Assembly (NCBI GenBank): GCA_004194705.1
Contig: SADC01001227.1
Span: 434,001 to 498,000 of the forward strand
From: Ditylenchus dipsaci
Lineage: Eukaryota > Nematoda > Chromadorea > Rhabditida > Anguinidae
Direction: 5' to 3'
DNA: 64,000 bases
The notes beneath the pieces were generated by a model. It was not told the origin of the DNA and made no database searches. It saw only the letters and a list, made by a program, of their open reading frames with translations. Position 1 is the first letter of the stretch, and every line of letters starts with the position of its first letter. Made by a program: the position numbers and the translations under genes. Positions 1 to 12,000 of this stretch are shown piece by piece.

Positions 1-258
1 TCCAATCGATTATATTGCACAAAAAATATGGATGAGGTAAATTTTGCAATTTTGAATTTTTATGTAAAATATCATTTGAGGAAGAAATGACACCAGGAAT
101 TTTTGTCGAATTGATGAACCAAGTCAGTTGTTATTTGAATGTAAATTAACACTTGTAAAAAAGAATTTGTTATGATTTGTTTAGTTCTATCACCTTAATT
201 GGATGATGGGTAAATTTAAGATGCTAGCTTCTGTGTTATTTTTATAAAATATTTGCAG

Positions 259-1359
259 GAAGTGGAGGTGGAATGGCTGCGATTTGCACAGCCGAAAACC
301 AAGTCTTTTATTCGCCTTCCTCTGTTCAAAAAGAGCGCATGAAAGAGTTAGTATTTATTGTAAAATTATTTTGTCTTGAAAATTTTATCATTTTTATGGT
401 GCCTTGTTTGAATAATTGAGAGTTTTTTTAAAAGTATGAAAGTAACCATTTCGTTCTCTAAAATTTTAAAAAACTGTAAAAAAAATTCCGAGGAGAAAAA
501 GAGCCAATAGTCGCTTTCATCGTGTTTTTACCTATAAATAGTTGTTAACTTAACTCTGCAATCCTAGTCAAAAATGAGGGGTGGAAGATCATTAAGGGGT
601 GGGAGATTAATGGAGGCTATACGGTAGTTAATATTACAATATTTGGTAACAGATTGTACCAAGCTAGTCCAAACTCATTTGCAGATCTGACCTGTTTGTG
701 CTGAGTGCTACAGATGGAACCCTTTTGAAAAGACCGCCGAACGATAAAATAAAGGAAAGTGCTTGTACTCCAGTTTTTAACCTCTTTATAAACTTGACAG
801 GTAAGCTTATTTCTGTGTTTACCTACCTATCTATTTTTTAGAATTCTCACAACTGTATGGCTAGTTTTTAGATGCTCAATGTGTAATTCACACCCACTCC
901 AAATACGCTAATCTTTTAACTCAGCTTTCTCCAGGCAATACTTTGAAATATCTGACCAAGAGATGATCAAGGGAGTGCTCAACAGACAAACTAACAAAGC
1001 CTACTCTAACTTCGATCGCCTTGTTGTGCCGATCATAGAAAATTCTCCACAAGAATACATGCTTCTTGTATGTATTTTCATAATAATTTTTTATTCTTCA
1101 AAAACAGTCTTTAGCCTGCTCTTAAAGATGTTTTGCGAGAGTTTCCTGAAACTTGTGGTGTTTTAGTTAGAAACCACGGCTTTTTTTGCTGGGCGACCAG
1201 CTGGCAAAGAACAAAAATTATGTAGAGTTATTTTTAAAAAAGTTTTTGAAAAGCTTGAAAACTCAAAAATGTAGGTTGGAGTGTTATGAATACCTTTTTG
1301 AACTGGCCTGCTCGATGATCCAGAATGGTCTTCCTGTTGTGAAATCTATTACGATTTGA
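259..1359 (+). CDS. mtnB: Methylthioribulose-1-phosphate dehydratase (MtnB/APIP), 5' end unclear, one frame break
   Basis: Class II aldolase-like Zn enzyme of the methionine salvage pathway; it dehydrates methylthioribulose-1-phosphate in the cytosol. Exons read from splice sites: 259-346, 685-800, 872-1067, 1115-1221, 1275-1359 (stop TGA). Translated landmarks match the family in order: SGGGMAAI, FYSPSSVQKERMKESDLFV, the Zn-binding HTHSK, FEISDQEMIKG, LVVPIIENSP, GVLVRNHGFFCW (third Zn histidine) and ECYEYLFELACSM near the C-terminus. One base is missing near 908-910 (an AA run after the codons for LSPG); adding it restores the frame. The N-terminal exon probably lies within 28-145, where RNF and VELMNQ can be read only across a further frame break, so the start is not fixed. 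Identity is certain. Whether the copy is active depends on whether the breaks are assembly errors. Confidence 0.88.
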
Positions 1360-1416
1360 TTTTTAATGTGTTTGAAAAAATTAATGGCGTATATTTCAGT
1401 AATTGGTTTAAATATG

Positions 1417-1738
1417 TACCGTATTTCCTCTAATTAGATGGCTCCCTCTACTTTAAGGGCCTATATTTCAGCCCAGAATTTTTTTTGCAAGGCTCTTTAT
1501 TGCATTTTATTAACTCCCACAAGCTCTACCGATACCACTTTTACGATTTTGGATCTTCACACAAAAATCTTGAGATCGACCTCAAATTTTTCGATTTTTG
1601 CGCATCCAAAAAATAAGGCAACCGACCGCCTTATTAAAAGAAAATACGGTGCAGTATTCTCTTTGACAGAACGGTCGACCCGTCTTTTTTTTCAACCCCC
1701 TTCTGAGAGAGCCCGTCTATCAGAGAGAATACGGTATT
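1417..1738. mobile_element. MITE with TACCGTATTTCCTCT-type ends
   Basis: Begins TACCGTATTTCCTCTAATTAG-like and ends with the inverse (GAGAGAATACGGTATT). The same terminal motif, in the other orientation, recurs at about 63391-63412, so it is a dispersed family. The open frame 1438-1743 lies wholly inside the element and resembles no protein I know. 1739-2142 shows nothing else except AT-rich spacer. Confidence 0.5.
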
Positions 1739-2142
1739 TATAAACAATGGCTATAATAAATTATATGATGCGTTGGATTTATCTGTACAACTTAGTTTGA
1801 TGAATGACTATATAGCTTGAAGACGATGTCATGTAAAGCATATAATATTGCTCAACCATTCCAGGTTGAAAAATAACAGTATATTAGTGTTTTTTTTAAT
1901 TCCGTAAACTGAAAGGAATGTGGCAATAGGCGTTGATGTTTGCACAAACGCATAGTTGATTACACATAGCTTTTCTTGATCTACTAAAAATGTTAGCTTA
2001 TCCAAAATATTTGCTCTTTTACTTCAATGTGTAGTATTCATTCGACTTATAAATATTAATTGTATGTGTGTAAAACCAGCTTTTCCTGTATTTTCGCTTC
2101 ACATTGTGCATAAATTTTTTCATCTATTTTTATTTATTTAGC

Positions 2143-3169
2143 ATGAAGTTTAAGTCCAGCCCTTATATTATATTATTTTTTCAAACTTTTATTCTTTTAG
2201 TAATAAAGTTTCCGCCATAGTAGTAGGTCCAAAAAACTGGATCATCAAGCTGAGTGAGTCAGAAAAGCAATACATAAACCAATATTGCTCCTCCAAACCT
2301 GCTTCTGAACCAAAAAATCGCATTATTGATGGCAGTTATGCTGAACAAACCCAATTTCCATTTGCTGCAGCTATACTCCCTTTCAACGAAAAAAAAACTA
2401 ATTGTGGCGCTGTGATCATCACTAAACGGCATTTGCTTAGTGCAAAGCATTGCTTTTCGGGTATTCGCCGGTCTTCAAGACGATCAAAGTAGGGGGTGTG
2501 GCCATAGTCAAGGCAAAGGCTGTGAATCTTCAGACATGCACACTGTCAGTTTTGACTTCGCTATGTTTGACGGCTTCAAAGAAGTTGACTTTTCTGACTT
2601 TACGATCATTCAGCTTCATATTCCTATCCCTGATGAAATTTTTGAAAGTGGAAAAGTCAGGATTGCTTGTCTACCAGAGTCTAAAAAAGAAGAGCTTCCA
2701 CCTAAAATCATAGCAGCTGGATGGGGCAGGGACAACTCTGGTAGTACTACTACTCATCTTAAATACACTCAACTTAATCATACTCTAGAAAAGTGCGTAG
2801 GAGGGGCTCCTACCCAGTTCTGTGCTTATGAAAAAGATCGTCGGAGTTATCAAGACCCCCAAGGATCTTCTGTGCACGGAGGAGATAGTGGTGGTGGAGC
2901 AGTTTATTACTCGGAACAAAACAGGTGTTTATAGTCTATGGCATTACAACAATGGTAGCTAACAGTGATTTGTTTGGAAGATTATCGTTTTTCACTAAAG
3001 TAACAGATCACTTAGAAGATATTTGCTACTATTTGGACTTATGCCCAGCTACTGACGCAAAGGAGCTTTTCCTTATCTTGAATTTCAAAGTATTCATTTG
3101 CAGTCTTTGGTAAGGCAAGACTACAAAAAAGATTTTCCACCATTTCGTTTGGTTAAAAAGAGCACATAA
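2143..3169 (+). CDS. Secreted trypsin-like serine protease, first (catalytic) domain
   Basis: S1-family protease, apparently without introns. The ATG at 2143 opens a signal peptide (MKFKSSPYIILFFQTFILLV), then a pre-domain with a Cys, then NRIIDG, the usual activation site before the mature N-terminus. LLSAKHC carries the catalytic His, SDFTIIQL the Asp (as in NDIALLxL) and HGGDSGGG the Ser; the usual final Pro of GDSGGP is Gly. The layout (short Cys-bearing pre-domain, then RIIxG) is like the nematode DUF316 trypsin-like family. The frame is broken at about 2208 (T run), 2494 (G run), 2920 (A run) and 3068 (T run); adding one base to each run gives one continuous chain ending DFPPFRLVKKST at a TAA (3167-3169). 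The next frame-compatible codons start a second protease-like domain. Confidence 0.8.
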
Positions 3170-3898
3170 AAGATAGTTGATTTTTGCAAAGAAATAAAAA
3201 CAATAAGAAATCGCCCAGAAAAACATTCTTGTGACACAGAACCATTTTGGTCAGCATTCATAGTGAACAATCAATCCAATGTGCTGTGCAGTGCTACTTT
3301 TGTGACCAACCAACATGTGATTACTGACAGAGCTTGTATAGTTAGCAAACTGAAACAGTTTCAAGGTGATCTTTGGGTGGTTGCATTTGATGGAATCAAA
3401 ACAAAAGTTGAGTTTGTTGCATTTTCATATACACATCCAGCTTCAATTATACAACTGACAGAGGAAACAAAAAGCAGGGATGCGAAACCAGTATGCTTCA
3501 GATCCTCCGAGGAACTAATGCGTTCAAAATTTACTAAAGAACTTTTCAGAGGCAGTCAAGAAATAAGAAGTCAGCTTAATCCTTCCAGTATGGAACACCC
3601 TAAATTTAAATTGTGCCACAAAAAAAACTTCTTTTGTACAGAAACAGTTATGAAGTGTGGAGATAAGCAGCCTAAGCTTGGAAACAATCAAGTTGGCTCA
3701 GCTATTTTTAATGATAAAAATATGACCATGGAGGGGATTGAAACAGGAAATTCATGGGCTAAAGACAACAAATTCCAGGTGTATTTTGATGCCCAATTAT
3801 ATTTGGGTTCTCTGTGTGTTTATCTTGGAAGATGTGACAAAGAAACAACTAATTTTAATGTGACTTTGACGCTTTTTAGCAGTTTTTATTATCCTTGA
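3170..3898 (+). CDS. Second trypsin-like domain, catalytic residues lost (pseudoprotease)
   Basis: Same frame as the repaired end of the preceding protease, separated from it by a single TAA, so it is either the second half of a two-domain protein with one nonsense change or base error, or a separate gene. Reads DFCKEIKTI, then EPFWSAFIVNN, CSATFVTNQHVITDRAC where active members have the AAHC histidine (here Arg-Ala-Cys, no His), then KCGDKQPKLGNNQVGSA where GDSGGP would be (no Ser in the usual place). The cysteine layout and the tail (YLGSLCVYLGRC) mirror the first domain (ICYYLDLCP). Stop at 3896-3898. Likely a non-catalytic protease homologue; role unknown. Confidence 0.68.
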   Translation, partial: KIVDFCKEIKTIRNRPEKHSCDTEPFWSAFIVNNQSNVLCSATFVTNQHVITDRACIVSKLKQFQGDLWVVAFDGIKTKVEFVAFSYTHPASIIQLTEETKSRDAKPVCFRSSEELMRSKFTKELFRGSQEIRSQLNPSSMEHPKFKLCHKKNFFCTETVMKCGDKQPKLGNNQVGSAIFNDKNMTMEGIETGNSWAKDNKFQVYFDAQLYLGSLCVYLGRCDKETTNFNVTLTLFSSFYYP

Positions 3899-3984
3899 TA
3901 TATCCGTATGTCATACGACTTTCGCCCCCCCCCCTTTCAAATTTTTGAAAAATGACCCAAAAAGATGTTCTAAGCCACCTTTTG

Positions 3985-4555
3985 CTGCTTAATACTATAC
4001 AAGAAACATTTCTAAACAGTTTCTGATTCAAAAATAAATTTTTTCATAAAATTTTGACTTCAACTCATGAAGGCCAGATGCTCTTGTTAGGGTATTTTAA
4101 GTTCATTTTTGACTAAATTTCGGTCAAATATGGAAAAAGTAATGAAGTTCGAATGTGTTTTACTTTTGAGGGCCTACTGTATATAGAAACTATGATATGC
4201 ACATGTATACGTGAATAATTGTGCGGTTTGGCTTATTAACACCATTTGACTTGGTCATCCTGGTGTGTTTTTTAGGCTTAGGTAAGGGTAGGCGAGCGTA
4301 TGTTAGGACGGACTCAAACCTGTTTTTCTTAGTTTTTCAACTTCAAGAAACACTTTTGAGTCCGTCCTAACATACGCTGGCCTATCCTTGCCTGAGCCTA
4401 AGCTAAAAATGTAAAAATAATCGAAAAATAACCCTAAAATACTCTAAAAGACCTTTTGGCCTTCATGAGATGAAGTCAAAATTTTTGGAAAAAATAGGAA
4501 TTTTTAAATCGGAAACTGTTATAAATGTTTCTTGTATCGTTGGTTGCAAGGTTGC
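3985..4555. mobile_element. Palindromic element, family A copy 1
   Basis: Core arms at 4272-4318 and 4366-4412 carry GTATGTTAGGACGGACTC and its inverse, flanked by TTAGGCTTAGGTAAGGGTAGGC and the inverse. Weaker outer arms (3985-4100 against 4425-4550) share GACTTCAACTCATGAAGG-type sequence in inverse order, so the whole unit is a foldback of about 570 bp. It has no coding capacity. Further copies lie near 10.2, 10.45, 16.7 and 20.4 kb. Confidence 0.7.
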
Positions 4556-5835
4556 TTATTTACTTCTTCAAAATAACAGATTTTTTTAAGGATATGGATT
4601 TTTTTAACGTTTGCCGACGTGTTTGTAAATGATCTGCCTTTTTATTAATTCCAATTCGAATAAAAACACTGTTGTTTAGCTAATCAGAATTAACTTTGGC
4701 TTCATGTCAACAAACAGCACATGTTTTCTTCGAAAACAAACTTGTATCATTTTCCAGCTTCATTAACTATAAAATTTCTGGACATAAACCTGAAGCAAAG
4801 CACCACCATCTGACGCCATTTGGACACACACACATATTTGTTTCTTACCAAAAAAACCTCAACATCCAAACAAATAAATTGTTAAAGTGGAAGAGGAATA
4901 ATAAGAATAAGAAGAATTAAAAAGACATGACAACAGGTGTGCCCCCTGTTTCCAGGCGTCAATAGCCAAATACCAAGGAAATGTTCTCGTCTAAAAAGCA
5001 AAAATATCATTGCGTAATAAATCCAAAAGGGCTGAGTGCCAGCCGATCGATAAAAAATATCTTTTTTCCCTAAACTTGTTGCTAATACTTAATTTAAGGC
5101 AGATCTCTCGCTCTTTTCTAAAACTTTTCGAGTGTCTAACCAGGGGCTCAGGAGATAATATCAGAAAAAGAGAGGATGCAGGATCAATGCAGAAAAGCAG
5201 TATTTTGACAATAACCAAATCGTGGGAAGCTACTTGATGTTAGTTAGCTAGTCTTTTGCTATGTGTGCTTGTCATTGGAGGTGCAATTGATCTGGTCGGA
5301 CTAGTAGAGATGTCTTGGGTTTTGGCAATCCACTCGTCTTTACTTGCGTTTAAGCCGCTTCGCAGCAAAGGCTATATTTATCTATTTGGGTTTTACTTAG
5401 ATTGTTTATCACGAGAATAGTGACAGTAGATCATTCATGAGTCTAAATTTTGGATAAGTTTTTTTTTTTATTCTTCACTTTATTTATTCTCTTTTTTGTG
5501 TGATTCTTGATATAGTGTGAGTTTTATAGCGGCTAAGCTATATTAAATTTCTCTACATCGCATTTTTTTAACTACCCTAGCCCTACCAACTTCGCATTTC
5601 AAATTTTTGCGCCGATTTTCAAGAGTTTCAAAAGTATTGGCAGGAGTACACTATTTGCGGTGAAAATGAAAATGATTTTATTCATAGTCTAAGCATTTTT
5701 AGGTCCTGAAAACAATAGAAAAAGCGAAAGAATGTGTGAATGACGTTTTTCGAAAAAAATTTTAGTTTGCCTTGGTCTCCCTATGGGTTTTTGGTCATTT
5801 TTAGTAATTATTTATTATCATCATTTTTTTAGTAA
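4556..5835. other. AT-rich intergenic stretch
   Basis: Short open frames at 4696-4920 and 5010-5237 lack splice context or recognisable domains, and the second is open on both strands. A TTTGCCTTGGTCTCCCT motif at about 5766 is a fragment of the family A/B termini. Nothing else is supportable. Confidence 0.4.
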
Positions 5836-6003
5836 AGTGACTCTGGGTGCATGAAGGAGGTTTGGGGTTGAGATGCGCACACCCACATACCTTAGACACA
5901 AATTACTTGGAAGTGACTCTGGATGCATAGAAAAGCATGCATACCAGAGTTTTTTAATGTGATAGACCCCAGCATTCAAAACTATATTCAAATCTCATGT
6001 TTT
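5836..6003. mobile_element. Family B palindrome, right half only
   Basis: Contains GTTGAGATGCGCACACCC, ACATACCTTAGACACAAAT, GACTCTGGATGCAT and GCATGCATACCAGAGTTT in the order found in the right arms of the complete copies at 58-61 kb. The left arm is missing. Confidence 0.65.
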
Positions 6004-7136
6004 TATGTCTAACAGAGGTGACAAAGTCAAAAATGACCGAAATACCACAAGGGACAAGGCATACGAAAGTTTTTTTTCGAAAAATGTCCTTCATACACTT
6101 TTTCGCCTTTTTTCTTGCTTTAAGGCCTCAAAAATATTACAGCTTGAAAAAAAAACATTTCGGGCTGCCCCAATAGTGCACTTTAGCCAAAGTATTCCTC
6201 GAAGAGGTTTCATAATATATTAGTTATTTAAAAATCGAAACTCATAGCATTGACTATAACTAAACTTAAAAAGTAAATCGGGTTTTTCAATATAAAATTT
6301 GTCGTTTTCTTTTAGAAAATTTCATTGAAAAGGTATGAGTTTTTAGAATTTTTAGATATTACTTAAAAATCCTGTTCCCTGCTTTCAGCGCTAGAATTTT
6401 AGGAAAGGAGCGGAAAATTCTATTTAGCTGAATTTTACGGGCTAGTTCATCATTTTAAACAACACTACAGTGAAAAACTCAAGAGTCCAACCTCAGGTTG
6501 GCAGTTTAAGGGGTGTTTTTGCCTGTAAATATCGTATACCTGACCACATCGGGTCACCACAGGTGGTCAATTTTAAAAAGGATGCTACATTCTATGCAAA
6601 AACTCTAAAATTACGAAACCTCAAAATGATTGATATCAATTTTTCGCATATGGGACGTTTATATAGTCAATTCTCAAGACTTTATTTTTTCTAGACTGAA
6701 AATTGTTGTGAAAAATCAGATTTGGGTCAAAAGTCTGGGTACCAGATGGTGTCGTTTTCAATTTTGAGTAGGAGAGCCTGACTTTGTTGTTTTGTTATGC
6801 GCGAGTGTTTTCAAAAGAACTAAGGTGCTCGCAATCGATTCAGCTCACACTAATCGATAAGGATTAGGTGTACAACTCGTGTGAATGATGATGTTTCTGT
6901 AAACACAGCTTGATAAAGTAAAACTCTTGAAAACATATGGTCGCAGATTAAACTAATTAAAGAAGAGCTATTAAGCACTTAGGCAAACCAAGTTAAAAAA
7001 GTCAAAACACAAGGAACAGATTTTAAAACTTTTTCCCAATAATGTCATAATATTTTCTTCTTTGCTTTTTGCGAGAGAGAAAAAACCATGGGTTATTAGT
7101 TTTTTTGGGTAGGAAGAATTTTGAAAATTAACAATA
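6004..7136. other. Intergenic stretch, nothing recognised
   Basis: AT-rich, homopolymer-rich DNA. The open frame 6470-6694 (74 codons) has no recognisable domain or splice support. Confidence 0.4.
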
Positions 7137-8320
7137 CAGTCGAACCTCGATAGTAGATACCCCCTCGGGACCGGGCTAGGGGTATCTACTATCGAGGGTA
7201 TCTATTATCGGGGTATCTACTATCGAGAGGCAGACAATCAAATTTTGGGTCAGAAGTATCCATTATCGAGGGTAAAGTGGAATCGGTTTAAATGCTAACC
7301 CAACAGTGATACTTTATTCAACTAACGAAGAATAACAACTGCGATTAAACAAGAATTAGGTTAGCGGCTTGAAGAAATCACTGAGAGAGCTCTGCTTCCT
7401 TTTCTTTTGACCATCCTGCCAGAAAGCTTCATCCAAGGCGTCGCTCTGACGGAGGAGCTGGGGATTCGCAAAATTCTTTTCCCCGTATTGACGGACCAAT
7501 CGCAATGCACGCTGAGCCTCTAGACGAGTGATGGGCGCTTCTTCCATTTAACGTCGCTGTCCACATCAATATCCGCAGCGGATTGATTTCCTTCAGTCGT
7601 TGAAACGTCTACAGCGAGTTCATCCAAAGACTGACAACGCAAAAACCAATAATTCTCACCATCAAAATATCACCTCCAACAGGAACATTCTGAGCTCGGG
7701 TTTGCTTCAGCCATTGAACGAGTGCTTGCTATTTTTCGTCGTCCAAATTTTCGTGCCGACCTGCTTTTAGCCGAGCCCTCTTTGCTTCTGTCCCACCGTC
7801 AATTGCTCCGAGAATTGCTGTCTTGTTTGGATGATACTTTGCACTGATGCTTTCTTTATCCCGAATTCTTCTGACAGCACTTTGTAGCCTTTGCCATTGC
7901 TGATCCTTCGATAATTGCCCTTTTCGTCGTCAAATCTATCTTTCTTTTCTTTGCGAAGTATCAATCGGGTACCTGAATGAACTAACGAATTTAAATAATA
8001 TCGCGAGATTTCGAGCCAAAAATAAGCGCCAATTAAAAAATAGGCACATCTGAACAAACAATTTCCAAAATTACACTTTGAAAAAGAGATGGCTTTCCAT
8101 TTAGACTTGAGTGTTAGAGGTATCTATTATCGAGGGCAAAATAAAGGTCAGTGTAAGAGTCAGAGGGTATCTATTATCGAGGGGTATCTATTATAAGGGG
8201 TATCTACTATTGGGGGTATGATTTGCCTTATTTTAAGTAAAACCAACCAAATATGCGCTAAGGGTATCTACTATCGAATGGTATCTATTATCGGGGGTAT
8301 CTACTATCGAGGTTCGACTG
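7137..8320. mobile_element. pogo/Tigger-like transposon with internal deletion
   Basis: Begins CAGTCGAACCTCGATAGTAG and ends with its inverse, with TA on both sides (7135-7136 and 8321-8322), as expected for Tc1/pogo-type elements. The subterminal unit GGTATCTACTATCGAGG is repeated three to four times inward from each end. 1184 bp, too short for a whole transposase; two minus-strand coding remnants remain inside. Confidence 0.85.
7356..8057 (-). pseudogene. Tigger-like transposase remnants (N-terminal helix-turn-helix and C-terminal end)
   Basis: On the minus strand, 8057-7767 encodes KGYKVLSEEFGIKKASVQSI, the psq/CENP-B-type helix-turn-helix found at the start of Tigger transposases. 7547-7356 encodes ITRLEAQRALRLVRQY, LRQSDALDEAF and a terminal SSLSDFFKPLT, typical of the C-terminal end of the same family. 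The DDE catalytic core that should lie between is absent, so the element is non-autonomous. Confidence 0.75.
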
Positions 8321-9005
8321 TAAATATCTTAAAAGTGTTTTGGCACCTATAATTTTTTTCATAAAATCAACAGTAGAAGCAAGGCGAAAATGGGATCTAT
8401 TTTTTATTAGATGTTTTAATGTCAAATAGTGTCCAAAACTCGATTTTCAGTTGGTATCCTTCTTTGTTTGGGTCCTGGACTGTGAATGACCAAAATTCAA
8501 ACCCCAGTGGGACCAAGCAAAAATAAAGTTTTGACATTATACACTAAAATGATATTGTCGTGGAAAAAGGCAATTTGTCAAAACAGAATCCCGAAAAACG
8601 GGGCAGAAAATTTTTTTGACCATTTAAAAAATGGGAAATTTCTTGTCACTCCACTGTGCATTTAAACACCAAATGTTGAAATGAGTTTTGTTTGATTCTC
8701 CTAAGGCCATGCATTATTGGTGATGGTAAAACTTTTTTTGTTTCAGAGATTATTGCTTATGTTATTTCATAGTTTGCTTGGCTCCAATTGCTGCTACTGG
8801 CGTAGTTTTGGTTGTTGTTCTTGTTGTTGGTGTGAGTAAGCTGCCTGTGTTCTACCAATTTTGTGGACATTTCTTATTTTCTTTCTTCTCTTCTACAGCC
8901 AGAAGGCAACACAAAAGAAGCACAGTCATTTCGGTAGTGTGCATTCTCTTGCTTAAACAGCCTAGCTGCTAGAGAGTCTAGAGAAACAAAGTCAAGCAAG
9001 CTAAC
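8321..9005. other. Intergenic stretch upstream of the kinase
   Basis: Holds the likely promoter region of the kinase gene but no motif I can name. An open frame at 8778-8972 overlaps a low-complexity TTGTTG tract and is not convincing. Confidence 0.35.
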
Positions 9006-12000
9006 ATGGTAGTGTTGGGCAATGTTGCCGCCATGAGTGCTGCCGATCAATCGCCCAATGCAATAAAAGTGGATGAACAGGATCATTATCATGGTAGGAT
9101 TGCTTAAAAATACAAATTTTAATTTTTTCAAGTTCACATCAGAGCAGAAATTTTCCGATATTTTTTTATAAAAATTTAACAGCAATCGATTCTTTTTATT
9201 TTAGACAAATTTCTATTAATCCGGCACCCTCTAATAATCCGGCTTCCTCATTCTGAGCACTTATATATCAGTTTAGAGCAAAATTTGCAAACGTCTTTAT
9301 TGCATTTTTTAAACTCTCATTGGCCCTACTGATTCCGCTTTTCAGAGCTTGGGTGTACATGTGGGGGGGGGGGGTTGGTTATGGGTTGTGGTGTATTCGA
9401 TACTAGCGCCGTGTTGTAAAACGGTAATTCAGTGATTATTTTTTAGAAGAATGGGTACTTCCATTTGAATTCCGTGATGGTGTACGTATCAAAACCAATC
9501 AAAAATTTGCCGATTACTACGAGCTGTACGAGGAGATTGGCGAAGGAAAGTTTGGAAAAGTGTTTAGGTGTGTGGAAAAGTCCACCAAACTGACACTTGC
9601 AGGTGAGACATACACTACCATGTGACTTCAATAATTATTTAACTCCAAACTTTTAGCCAAATGTATCCGTCTAAAAAGAGATGCCGACCTGCAAAAAGTG
9701 GAGAAGGAGGTATTAATTGTTTTATTAAATATTACAAAAAAAATTCAAAAAATTTAGGTCAACATAATGACACACATGAGGTTTTTTTCAAAAAAAGTTC
9801 TGTTTTTATACAATTATTAAATTTAGGCATAAATGTATTGCTCAAATCTATGATGCTTTCGCTACTTCGACCAATGAAATCATACTTATTATGGAAATGT
9901 ATGTTTTTTCAACTTTAAAAATGGGTACGGGGGACATTTTTTCCGTTCCCTTTTACAAAATTTGCATTAATGGGTTTATTTTGTTTTTCGCTTAGACGAG
10001 GCCCTACACGCAGAGTAGATTTTGGGATAGACTTAAATTTGAGGGTTAAACTGCGTGTCTATTTCGTCTTTAGTGAGTAAATTCACGGCCCTATCCCTCA
10101 ACGGGGGGTTTTTTGCCTTGGTTCCCCTGTTGTGGTTTTTTCGTGAGTATGTTAGGCTAAGGTTTAGGCAAAATAAGGCCATCGTATGTTAGGACGAACT
10201 TTATCATGAGTCTAAAATACGTTTGAGTCCGTCCTAACATACGCTGGCCAACCCTTGCCTAAACCTAAAGCCTAAAAAATCACAAAAAAAACGACAGGGG
10301 GATCAAGGCAAACCCCCCCCCATTGAGGGATAGGGCCATATTCACCTTGGTCTATCGTGGAAACTATGAAATGCTCACCTCAATTAAACAAGTACCTTAT
10401 ATTTGGCTTAGTATTAGGCGCAGTATAAGACAGCGTTCGTTAAGGCAGACTCAATCAAGTTTTTCTCACTTTTTATAATTAGGGAAACAGGATTGAGTTC
10501 GTCTTGACATGAGCTGGCCTAAGCACAAGTCAAAAGAAAAAGTAGGAAGTACTAAGGCAAAATGGACAATTTCTTGTGACAGGGTCAGCACTTAATCAGT
10601 TCATCAGCGTATATTAAGCATAAGCATAAGCTTTTCACGAAATACACTAAGTTTCATAATTTTGAATTCTATGTTTAATTTTGCCTATTGCTCTTTTCAA
10701 AATATAAACAACTCTTTTTAAAACGTAAAATATAATTATTTTTTTAGTGTAAATGGAGGTGAGCTATTTGACCGAGTGGTGGATGACACCTACATCCTCA
10801 CTGAGAAGGCCGTAGGCATGATAGTCTACCAAATATGTGAGGCGATTCGCTACATCCACTCTCAGAACATTATTCACTTGGATTTAAAGGTAAAATTGAA
10901 TGGTTGAAGAAATTCACCCAATGTGGTTTTTTTAATTACCTAAATTTTAGCCAGAAAACATTATGTGCACTTCACAGACTGGAACCAAGTCAGGTGAGAT
11001 AATCTTGGACGTTTTAAATACAGATTCGTTGCTTCAGTTAATTGACTTCGGACTAGCCCAGTATTTTGATGGTCAGAGTGACCTACTATTCATGGCTGGC
11101 ACTCCTGAATTCGCGGCTCCGGAGGTCATTAAGTATGAGCCTCTGGATTTCCATACAGATATGTGGTGAGTAGACTCTCTGCATCCTTCATTAGATTTTA
11201 AATAAATTTAGTATTTTATATTAAAATGAAAAATATTTTCAAAAACCAAAAATAATAAAATTTTCGGCGCTAGTAGCGAATGCCACCCCCCCCCTACATC
11301 TGACCTTTCAAAAATCGCTGTAACTACCTTTGGAACATAAATGTAGGCTTAGCCCTTAGGCTCGGGGGTAGGCCAGCGTAAGGAAGTTGTGACTAATAAA
11401 TAGTTTGCGCACTTTTTGTGGGGTCTGGGACGTGTATTTGGTAGTCTTTACCTAAGTTTTAGAAGGAAAATTTTTTGGGGAGGGGTGATTCGCTACTAGG
11501 GTCAAATTTTCTATTGAAAATTTGTTTGAGGAACAATGAGATAATGATGTGTTTTTGTCAGAGCATTACTTTCATCCAAAAATTATCATCGTGTTTAGGA
11601 GTCTGGGTGTAATCACTTATATTTTGTAAGTTATATATTTTTTTCATTTTCTTTTTGAAGTAGCTATTTGTAGACTGTCGGGTCAGTCGCCATTGCTGGG
11701 CGACAACATAGCAATAACTTATTGCAATGTGGAGCGAGGCAAGTGGGAATTCTCGGAAGAGGTCAGTAGGTTTGAACTACAAAAAGCATATTTTCAAATT
11801 GTGTTTGCAGTTCACAGATAATTGCATATCAGAAGAAGCAAAAGACTTCATTAGAAAGTTATTGGTGCTTGATAAAAAGTAAGGCTTTGCTGTAGATTTA
11901 TTTAATTAAAAAAGATTTAGCAAGAGAATGTTGCCAAAAGACTGCCTCGAACACCCCTGGATATTGAAATGCAAGGAAAGTGCCAAAAATGGTGCTTTTA

